A stretch of DNA of 17,270 nt from an uncultured Oscillibacter sp. (GTDB taxonomy: Bacteria; Bacillota; Clostridia; Oscillospirales; Oscillospiraceae). A program made the translations under genes and the position numbers. Below the pieces are notes generated by a model that was not told the origin of the DNA, searched no databases, and saw only the letters and a list, made by a program, of their open reading frames with translations. The DNA is taken from contig CAJTVF010000051.1 of assembly GCA_910579435.1 (NCBI GenBank), positions 1 through 17,270 on the forward strand, written 5' to 3'. Of the stretch, positions 7,215 to 11,800 are shown one piece after another (position 1 is the stretch's first letter; each line of letters begins with the position of its first letter).

Positions 7215-7412
7215 GTGAAGCAGAAGAACAGCGGCCCCCTCCCGTGGCTCCTGCTGGCCGTCCCCGTCCTCTGGGCGGGGGCGGCCCTCGCCAGCGGCTA
7301 TCAGGAGGGCATGACCGTCTTTGACCTCATGGGGCGTTTCAGTGTGATGCTGGAACGCCCCTTTGCCATCCATTGCCCGCACAGTTCGGGAGGCCGAAAA
7401 TCTGTGGCATGA
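7215..7412 (+). pseudogene. VirD4/TraG-type coupling protein, N-terminal fragment
   Basis: The GTG start has CAGGAGG 5 bases upstream. The first 53 residues (MKQKNSGPLPWLLLAVPVLW, then a hydrophobic segment and GYQEGMTVFDLMGRFSVML, ERPFAIH) look like the N-terminus of Clostridial ICE VirD4 coupling proteins: a transmembrane helix, a short external loop and the start of the second helix. Homology ends near 7372, where a response-regulator fragment begins in another frame; the ORF then runs only 13 foreign codons to a stop. The ATPase domain that would pump the DNA complex is absent, so the product cannot function. The family call rests on a short stretch. Confidence 0.6.
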
Positions 7413-7566
7413 GGGGAAATACGATCTTCTGGTCCTGGACGTTTCCCTCCCGGACGGTTCCGGGTTCGAGTTCTGCAAAAAGGTTCGGCAGACCTCCCAG
7501 GTCCCCATTATTTTCCTCACCGCCTCCGACACGGAACATGGAAAAAGCATATCTTCGCAGCGATAG
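7373..7566 (+). pseudogene. Response-regulator receiver domain fragment
   Basis: About 52 codons from the middle of a CheY-like receiver domain: TVREAENLWHEGKYDLLVLD with the phosphorylatable Asp at the end of this segment, then VSLPDGSGFEFCKKVRQTSQ and VPIIFLTASDTE, where the conserved Thr/Ala-Ser switch is present. The first beta strand with its acidic pair and the C-terminal Lys region are missing. It is most like OmpR-type regulators from ICE-borne two-component systems. Both ends are sharp: near 7372 against virD4 and near 7541 against unidentified sequence. It has no start codon or ribosome binding site of its own. Confidence 0.75.
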
Positions 7567-7612
7567 CAGTGGTATGTATTGTTATCATAATTACAAAGTA
7601 GAGAAAAATTAA
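7541..7612 (+). other. Unidentified ORF tail ending at a motif copy
   Basis: After the receiver fragment, 7541-7612 is AT-rich. One frame ends ...SSGMYCYHNYKVEKN with TAA at 7610-7612, directly joined to motif copy 7611-7629; another frame reads KKHIFAAIAVVCIVIIITK and looks like a hydrophobic helix. I cannot tell which, if either, was coding. ICE genes here often end right at a motif copy. Confidence 0.25.
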
Positions 7613-7629
7613 ATCTCACCATGAGACAT
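7611..7629 (+). promoter_or_regulatory. Palindromic motif copy
   Basis: AAATCTCACCATGAGACAT, one arm position mismatched in the 13-bp core. Same orientation as the surrounding ICE genes. A hairpin with 10-bp arms (TCTGCCCAGC / GCTGGGCAGA, about 7637-7678) follows. Confidence 0.5.
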
Positions 7630-7702
7630 AAAATCATCTGCCCAGCGGCAGAAAAGAAAAAAACCGCTGCTGGGCAGACCTATTCTCATGCCCTGAAACG
7701 GT

Positions 7703-7737
7703 AGCGGTTTTGATTATCAAAGCCGCTGTTTTTATTT
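7703..7737 (+). terminator. Intrinsic terminator upstream of the leader peptide
   Basis: An 11-bp stem with one G-T pair (AGCGGTTTTGA / TCAAAGCCGCT, loop TTA) followed by GTTTTTATTT. Confidence 0.7.
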
Positions 7738-7752
7738 CTCGGATTTGAAGTC

Positions 7753-7778
7753 TAGCGGTAGATAGGAGGATACCGCTA
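7753..7778 (+). promoter_or_regulatory. Hairpin presenting the leader-peptide ribosome binding site
   Basis: A perfect 8-bp stem TAGCGGTA (7753-7760) / TACCGCTA (7771-7778) encloses the loop GATAGGAGGA, so the Shine-Dalgarno sequence lies in the loop and the A of the start codon closes the stem. Translation start should therefore depend on the fold. Confidence 0.6.
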
Positions 7779-7867
7779 TGTTTTTTTATGATAATCAAGA
7801 TCTATGTAGCCAAAAGCGATCAAAAAATCAAACTTCACAAGAGGGAACAGTGCGCCCCGAAATATAA
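7778..7867 (+). CDS. Leader peptide of an attenuated (probably tet-type) resistance gene
   Basis: A 29-codon ORF, MFFYDNQDLCSQKRSKNQTS then QEGTVRPEI, with TAGGAGGA 8 bases before the ATG. It is followed after 40 bases by an intrinsic terminator. A short peptide plus terminator is the arrangement known upstream of ribosomal-protection tet genes in Tn916-type elements, which precede the sigma factor and HTH genes that also follow here. No resistance gene lies downstream; the next gene is the sigma factor. I infer that the controlled gene has been deleted. The identity as a tet leader is from arrangement and partial recall, not from a comparison. Confidence 0.5.
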   Translation: MFFYDNQDLCSQKRSKNQTSQEGTVRPEI

Positions 7868-7907
7868 ACTATACAGGATAGATAAAACAAATAACAATTT
7901 GCATTTC

Positions 7908-7941
7908 GCCCGGCAGGCCTATAACCAGCCGGGCTTTTTTT
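7908..7941 (+). terminator. Attenuator terminator after the leader peptide
   Basis: Stem GCCCGGC (7908-7914) / GCCGGGC (7928-7934) with a 13-base loop, then seven T. A classical intrinsic terminator. The 8084 start codon lies 140 bases downstream; the stretch between shows no gene. Confidence 0.85.
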
Positions 7942-8083
7942 GTCGAATCCTGTCGTTATCAAAAAAATCCCAAAAATATTTTTCTAAAAGGGCCCATTTA
8001 GCGGGCAGCGAAGGACAGCGGCGGTGTCTTGGTAGCGGAAAGGGAGAGGACCACCTTATCCCCCAACGAAAGGGGGTGAGAAA

Positions 8084-8515
8084 ATGGGATCGATCCCCCG
8101 CGACCATGACGAGCGGGTCCGCTTTGACGCTTTCTGCAAGGCGGTCCTGCGAAACGAGGCCCGGAACCACATGCGGGATCTGCGCCGCCAGCGGAGGCAC
8201 GAGACTTCGCTGGACGCCGTTCCGCAGGCGGAAATGGACAAGCTCTCCACGGCGGACCACTACGCCAGCGACAGCTTCGTGTTTTCCTCGCATGGGTATG
8301 ACCTGCTGATCGACAACGAGCTTGTGGCCGACGCCTTCGCCGGTCTGCCCGCCACGGAGCAGAGCATTTTGATTTTGCGCTGTGTGCTGGACCTGACGGA
8401 CGAGGAGATCGGCGGCCTCCTGGGAATGTCCAGAAGCGCCGTACAGCGGCGCAGGACGAAAACCCTGGAGGAACTTCGGGCAAAATTGACGGCGTTGATG
8501 CCGAAGGGAGGTTGA
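8084..8515 (+). CDS. Sigma-70-family factor of Tn916 ORF7 type
   Basis: 143 residues; start ATG with AAAGGGGGTG 7 bases upstream. The C-terminal part is a sigma region 4: LPATEQSILILRCVLDLTDE, then EIGGLLGMSRSAVQRRRTKT, a helix-turn-helix of about residues 105-125. The N-terminal half (FDAFCKAVLRNEARNHMRDL, RRQRRHETSLD) matches the short region 2-like part of ICE sigma factors. In Tn916 the equivalent protein drives expression of excision and transfer genes. The HTH protein gene follows by 6 bp, giving the ORF7-ORF8 order. The gene is intact although its neighbours are broken. Confidence 0.88.
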   Translation: MGSIPRDHDERVRFDAFCKAVLRNEARNHMRDLRRQRRHETSLDAVPQAEMDKLSTADHYASDSFVFSSHGYDLLIDNELVADAFAGLPATEQSILILRCVLDLTDEEIGGLLGMSRSAVQRRRTKTLEELRAKLTALMPKGG

Positions 8516-8521
8516 AAGCAA

Positions 8522-8758
8522 ATGAAACGGCCCCATCACAAGGGCAGAGAGCTGTTGCCCCTTTCGGTGATCCATGCGGCCCAGGCCGGAGACGCCGAGG
8601 CCATGGAGCAGATTCTGCGGTACTACGGAGGCTACATAAACAAGCTCTGTACCCGGAAACTCTATGACGAGGGCGGCTATCCCCATGAGTGCCTGGACGA
8701 GTACATGAAGCGCCGTCTGGAAATCAAGCTCATTCAAGCCATCGTCACCACGAGCTGA
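8522..8758 (+). CDS. HTH domain protein of Tn916 ORF8 type
   Basis: 78 residues; GGGAGG lies 11 bases before the ATG and 6 bp separate it from the sigma factor stop, so the two form one operon. MKRPHHKGRELLPLSVIHAA, QAGDAEAMEQILRYYGGYIN and a C-terminal YMKRRLEIKLIQAI are typical of the short helix-turn-helix proteins (HTH_16 type) that accompany the ICE sigma factor. In sequence it resembles a sigma region 2 fragment: together the two may act as a split sigma factor. It is intact and of usual length. Confidence 0.85.
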   Translation: MKRPHHKGRELLPLSVIHAAQAGDAEAMEQILRYYGGYINKLCTRKLYDEGGYPHECLDEYMKRRLEIKLIQAIVTTS

Positions 8759-9170
8759 CGAGGCGGACCTGTCGGAACGGCTTACCCTTTCCCCGTTCTG
8801 ACCGCCCGATCTGCTGAACCTTGACAAAGAAAGCCCGCAAGATAACGGCGGCGCAGCATAGGGCAACGGATACATTCTGTTCGCGCCGAGCCGGACGGCG
8901 GACGCGCCATGACACTTTTCCCCGTAGGGGAAAAGCCGAGCGAACCACATCGCGCCGGGGAGCAAGGGCGGCATCTTGCGGGCAACGACACGCGAACAGG
9001 GCAGATACTCCCTTACAGCCACAGTCCGAGCGTTCAAAGCGTCGCAGGCAATGGGTAGGGCCGCGTGAGAACCACGCGGGGGTGAGAGGCCCGTGGAGCT
9101 GGTGAGCCGCCAGCCGTCCGATTTATGCCCATAAAAACCGTACACTATTTGTACGGTGGTCCCTACCAAC
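8759..9170. other. 412-bp region without a supported gene
   Basis: I find no ORF with convincing composition or homology. The region is rich in hairpins: CTTTTCCCC-GTA-GGGGAAAAG (8915-8935), CCGCGTG / CACGCGG (9061-9079) and ACCGTACA-CTATT-TGTACGGT (9137-9157). The last lies just upstream of tnpW and could be an operator or RNA hairpin. In related elements an excisionase-type gene might be expected here; I see none. Confidence 0.5.
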
Positions 9171-9245
9171 AATAAATCCCACCGTGGGACACAATTCTAT
9201 AAAGCGTGAACCCCTCAAAAATAAATCCCATGGTGAGACGCGAAT
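9171..9245 (+). promoter_or_regulatory. Two palindromic motif copies upstream of tnpW
   Basis: Copies at 9174-9190 (AAATCCCACCGTGGGAC, perfect 13-bp palindrome in the core) and 9223-9245 (AAATCCCATGGTGAGACGCG and AAT). The second ends 6 bases before the tnpW ribosome binding site. Confidence 0.6.
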
Positions 9246-9265
9246 CCAAAGAAAGGGTGTTCGCA

Positions 9266-9424
9266 TTGGCTGATAAGAATTTGAGCAGACAGACCGATGT
9301 TGAAGAAATCAAAATTGGCAGCACGACTTACATCGTGAATGGATATTTCGCCGCCAGCGGCGTCACTGTTTCTGAAAAAATCAAGCGTTTACTTGACAAG
9401 GAAACCAAGCGGAAAACCTGCTGA
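9266..9424 (+). CDS. tnpW: Transposon protein TnpW
   Basis: 52 residues from a TTG start at 9266, with GAAAGGG 8 bases upstream; a longer frame from 9206 runs through a palindromic motif copy and is unlikely. The chain DVEEIKIGSTTYIVNGYF, then VSEKIKRLLDKE matches the small TnpW proteins encoded beside TnpX-type large serine recombinases (Tn4451/Tn5397 relatives). Their function is unknown. The recombinase gene follows 90 bp downstream with its own promoter. Confidence 0.75.
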   Translation: MADKNLSRQTDVEEIKIGSTTYIVNGYFAASGVTVSEKIKRLLDKETKRKTC

Positions 9425-9437
9425 CTTCCTCCGAAAT

Positions 9438-9466
9438 TTGACGCTTTTCTTGACATTTGATATAAT
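9438..9466 (+). promoter_or_regulatory. Promoter of the serine recombinase
   Basis: TTGACG (9438-9443), a 17-base spacer and TATAAT (9461-9466). A second TTGACA inside the spacer is too close to the -10 box to pair with it. Confidence 0.7.
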
Positions 9467-9742
9467 ATAAGTGTCACAAGGAAAGAAACGGTGACTGCCG
9501 GATTGGAGGCTATGATGAACAGGCAGTTCGAGCAAATCACAGCGATTTATACCCGCGTTGACAGCGGAAAATATGATATGGAAGCGGCGATTTCCCAGCA
9601 GAAGGCCGCTCTGTCCGAGTACGCACAGAGGCACAGCTTGACAAACATCCGCATTTATTCTGACTGCGGATTCAGCGCCTATGATGAGACGCGCCCGGCT
9701 TTTGCGAAGCTGGAAACTGACATTCGGTCCGGCAAGGTAGCG

Positions 9743-9834
9743 GTCCTTTCCCGCCCCGCGTCGGCGCGGCTTTCCTCGGTGGTAAACAGATCATCGACCG
9801 ATGCCAGCTCTACTTTTTTCGCGCTGCTTTTCAA
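9743..9834 (-). pseudogene. ParB N-terminal fragment
   Basis: A minus-strand reading frame from a TTG start at 9834, with GGAGG 9 bases upstream: KSSAKKVELASVDDLFTTEE and SRADAGRER, the typical beginning of ICE/plasmid ParB proteins just before the ParB_N domain. It overlaps the end of parA by 44 bases in another frame, implying translational coupling in the original operon. It is cut near 9743 by recombinase sequence. It is a different ParB from the one at 121-666. Confidence 0.6.
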
Positions 9835-10012
9835 GTTTCAACACCTCCTTAGTCAGATTTGCGTAGCCCTCCGCTACTTTGCCGCCTGGGTCATGGGCGA
9901 AAATGCTCCTGCCCTCCGCGCTGGTTTCCTTTGCCCGGACAGAATGGGGAATCTCTGTGCCGAATACCTTGATTTTGCTGCCGTAGGTTTCCCGCAGCAG
10001 GCCGTCAATGTT
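9791..10012 (-). pseudogene. ParA C-terminal fragment
   Basis: About 73 codons ending a ParA-type ATPase: ALNIDGLLRETYGSKIKVFG, TEIPHSVRAKETSAEGRSIF and AHDPGGKVAEGYANLTKEVL, then a basic tail KLEKQREKSRAGIGR. This matches the region after the Walker B part in Soj/ParA proteins of Clostridial ICEs. The P-loop half is missing, cut near 10012 where recombinase coding begins on the other strand. It is followed by the overlapping parB start, as in intact parAB operons. Confidence 0.75.
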
Positions 10013-10208
10013 AAGAGCTTTCTGAAAATTGTAAAGAAGTACACCGAGCCCACTGAACTGACACCGGCAATCCTGCGGGAGTTTGTAGAGAAGGTGGTAG
10101 TTCACGCCCCGGACAAGTCCAGCGGACACCGGGTACAGCGGATCGACGTGCATTATACGTTCATTGGGGAGATTGATTTGTCCCCGGAATATAGCAAGTA
10201 TGAGAAAG

Positions 10209-10246
10209 AGACAACCGCATGACGCTCTCGCATCATGCGGCTGTCT
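10209..10246 (+). terminator. Hairpin overlapping the recombinase stop codon
   Basis: A 14-bp stem with one mismatch (AGACAACCGCATGA / TCATGCGGCTGTCT, 10-base loop) whose left arm contains the last codons and TGA stop. No T-run follows, so termination is unproved; it may instead be a recombinase or host-factor site near the element end. Confidence 0.45.
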
Positions 10247-10260
10247 CCCGCTAGAAAAAC

Positions 10261-10297
10261 TTCTTTATCAGGGTTCCCCTGGGGGGTCCCTTTTCCT
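10261..10297. other. Probable ICE end, recombinase side
   Basis: CTTCTTTATCAGGGTTCCCC, then TGGGGGGTCCCTTTTCC. Its reverse complement, AAAAGGGACCCCCC...CCCTGATAAAGAA, resembles the repA-side ends at 1890-1928 and 15460-15502. It lies 40 bp after the recombinase stop and just before the end of a chromosomal-type gene, where the end of such an element is expected. Confidence 0.5.
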
Positions 10298-10313
10298 CTC
10301 GCTGTCCAGGGAC

Positions 10314-11348
10314 TTACCGGTCCATCAGGATCAGGTTCTGGATGTTGTTCCGGCCGCTGCCGCTCTGGAGGAGGTAGACGCTGTAGATGGCGTTGCTGGT
10401 CACGTCCAGATAGAGCGAGCCGAAGGTCTCGTGAGGCGGATAGACTCCCAGCCAGGCGGAGTCCAGAGTCTCGATGTCCTGGCCGGTGGCCATGGGCATC
10501 AGGTTCGTGTCCGCATAGAAGAACTGGTAGGCGCCGGGCATGATGCGCTTGAAGGCGGGGACCTCCTTGAACCGCAGGTCCGCCCAGACCACCCGGCCGT
10601 CGCTCATGATTACGTCCAGGGGACCGCTGTTGTAGGCCAGGTTCCCGATGCGGAAGCTGGAAAACCCGTTGCCGGGCGGGCAGCAGCTGTCGGTAATCTG
10701 CATCAGGTCCAGTCCTCCGGCGGTGTTGATAATGGCGATGGTCGTGACCGCGTTGGCTTGGAAGGGCATGGTTTTCTGGATGTAGATATATCCATCAGTG
10801 CCGGTGACGGTCACCGTCTGATACCCGGCGCCGACCCGCCCGTAGGTGGTGGCGGAGGCGTAATTCAGCAGGTTCACAAAGCGGCGGTTCCCGACGAAGA
10901 TACGAAAGGCGGGATAGCCGTAACCTGCGTTCAGGAAGCGCACCTTGGAGGCGCTGGGCCACACCCCGCCGATAACGCCGGGCAGAACGATAATCCCCCC
11001 GCAGTTCCCGCTGGGACAGGTCCAGCCGCCGTTGGACCCGCCGCCGATGGGGGGTGTGACGGTGTTGCCGGGGTAGACAGGGCCGCCCTCACCGGGATTG
11101 GGCAGGGGAATCACCGGCTCCACTACAGCGCCGCTGTCGGTGTCGCCGGGATAGACGGGACCGCCCTCGCCGGGGTTGGGCAGGGGGATCACGGCCTCCT
11201 GGCCGGAGCCGGTATCCATGTTGCCGGGATAGACGGGGCCGCCCTCGCCGGGATTGGGCAGGGGAATCACAGGCTCCGCCCCCCGGCCGGTCTGGGCGGT
11301 GGGCTGGGCGGTGGGTGAGGAAAATTGCCGCATCATATTCTGTTCCAT
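10314..11348 (-). CDS. DUF4397 domain protein with Pro/Gly-rich N-terminal repeats
   Basis: 344 residues from ATG 11348. Residues 25-100 hold three 26-residue tandem repeats of (E)PVIPLPNPGEGGPVYPG plus a variable Asp/Thr/Gly-rich end (78-bp period). Then WTCPSGNCGG and, from about residue 135, DUF4397-like beta-strand repeats: KVRFLNAGYGYPAFRIFVGN, a middle section with CCPPGNGFSSFRIGNLAYNS, and YQFFYADTNLMPM. DUF4397 domains occur in extracellular or coat-associated proteins, but no signal peptide is visible here. A non-classical route or a spore-coat role are only guesses. The start is set by AAAGGAGG with an intervening hairpin. The gene is monocistronic and divergent from PFOR. Confidence 0.75.
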   Translation of the reverse strand: MEQNMMRQFSSPTAQPTAQTGRGAEPVIPLPNPGEGGPVYPGNMDTGSGQEAVIPLPNPGEGGPVYPGDTDSGAVVEPVIPLPNPGEGGPVYPGNTVTPPIGGGSNGGWTCPSGNCGGIIVLPGVIGGVWPSASKVRFLNAGYGYPAFRIFVGNRRFVNLLNYASATTYGRVGAGYQTVTVTGTDGYIYIQKTMPFQANAVTTIAIINTAGGLDLMQITDSCCPPGNGFSSFRIGNLAYNSGPLDVIMSDGRVVWADLRFKEVPAFKRIMPGAYQFFYADTNLMPMATGQDIETLDSAWLGVYPPHETFGSLYLDVTSNAIYSVYLLQSGSGRNNIQNLILMDR

Positions 11349-11355
11349 ATATGCA

Positions 11356-11385
11356 GCCGGAAGCAAACTTCCGGCATCCTCCTTT
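11356..11385 (-). promoter_or_regulatory. Ribosome binding site with hairpin before the start codon
   Basis: On the minus strand AAAGGAGG (11378-11385) is separated from ATG 11348 by a perfect hairpin GCCGGAAG-TTTG-CTTCCGGC (11356-11375). Linear spacing would be 29 bases, too long; with the stem folded about 9 unpaired bases remain, which is optimal. This favours ATG 11348 over the TTG at 11366, which lies in the hairpin loop. Confidence 0.55.
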
Positions 11386-11522
11386 CAGTTGGGGCTATGA
11401 CAGTCTATGCCCCGGGCCCCGCCGCCGTTCCTGTCCCGCGCCCGGTATTGGGAGCCGCCGGACCCCTTGAGAGCCGGCCGCGATTTCGCGGAATTGGATA
11501 AGATAGTATAGTCAACGCAGTC

Positions 11523-11685
11523 GAAAAGGAGTAAACACTCCTTTTCAACCGGCGGACCTGCGGTCCGCCGGGGCGCAAAGCGCCTATGCGTTTCCTATGA
11601 AGTTCACCACAGAAAGCCGCATTCGCGGCCCACAGCGCGGTATACCCGCACTGTGTTGAAAAGAATCCATTGGATTCTTTTCAAC
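11523..11685. repeat. Cluster of four strong inverted repeats upstream of PFOR
   Basis: Between the divergent DUF4397 and PFOR genes: GAAAAGGAGT / ACTCCTTTTC with a 4-base loop (11523-11546), CCGGCGGACC / GGTCCGCCGG with a 3-base loop (11549-11571), GGCGC-AAA-GCGCC (11572-11584), and a perfect palindrome with 15-bp arms around a single T (11655-11685, arm GTTGAAAAGAATCCA). The first and last share GAAAAG-type arms. No gene is seen in 11386-11709. Confidence 0.7.
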
Positions 11686-11709
11686 TGTGGTAACTATAAA
11701 ACTCTTTCC

Positions 11710-11738
11710 TTGACAGTCTGATGTCTGCGTGAGATAAT
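11710..11738 (+). promoter_or_regulatory. PFOR promoter
   Basis: TTGACA (11710-11715), a 17-base spacer and GATAAT (11733-11738). The start codon lies 62 bases downstream, preceded by GAAGGGGG at 11788-11795. Confidence 0.85.
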
Positions 11739-11800
11739 AGACATATGAATTTAACGTCCCGGGACCGCGCGGACCGGGCGGATCAGAGAAGGGGGATTTT

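Larger units (their letters stand above)
9515..10222 (+). pseudogene. TnpX-like large serine recombinase, internal part replaced
   Basis: The start ATG at 9515 follows GGAGG by 5 bases (9512 or a GTG at 9491 are alternatives). Residues 1-77 are the beginning of a resolvase domain: ITAIYTRVDSGKYD (the catalytic Ser follows the Arg motif), ISQQKAALSEYAQRH, RIYSDCGFSAYDETRPAFAK. From about 9743 to 10010 the sequence is an antisense parA'-parB' piece. It then returns to recombinase: FLKIVKKYTEPTELTPAILR, EFVEKVVVHAPDKSSGHRVQ, the C-terminal DUF4368-like end of TnpX relatives. Intact family members have about 500-700 residues, so most of the catalytic domain, the recombinase domain and zinc ribbon are lost. 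The frame happens to stay open across all three parts. Without an intact copy elsewhere the element cannot excise. Confidence 0.8.

Noticed and set aside
8821..9105. A 94-codon basic ORF downstream of the HTH gene
   Set aside because: Arg-rich composition from GC-rich non-coding DNA, no ribosome binding site, and it spans hairpins.
7919..9172. A 417-codon minus-strand frame across the sigma factor and HTH genes
   Set aside because: It is antisense to two recognisable genes and runs through a terminator and hairpins; composition is unlike a protein.
702..9245. The dispersed palindromes as a CRISPR array or as classical parS sites
   Set aside because: Copies are not regularly spaced and have no spacers of constant length; the core is odd-length and differs from the parS consensus in the arms, so the parS identity is only a loose resemblance.
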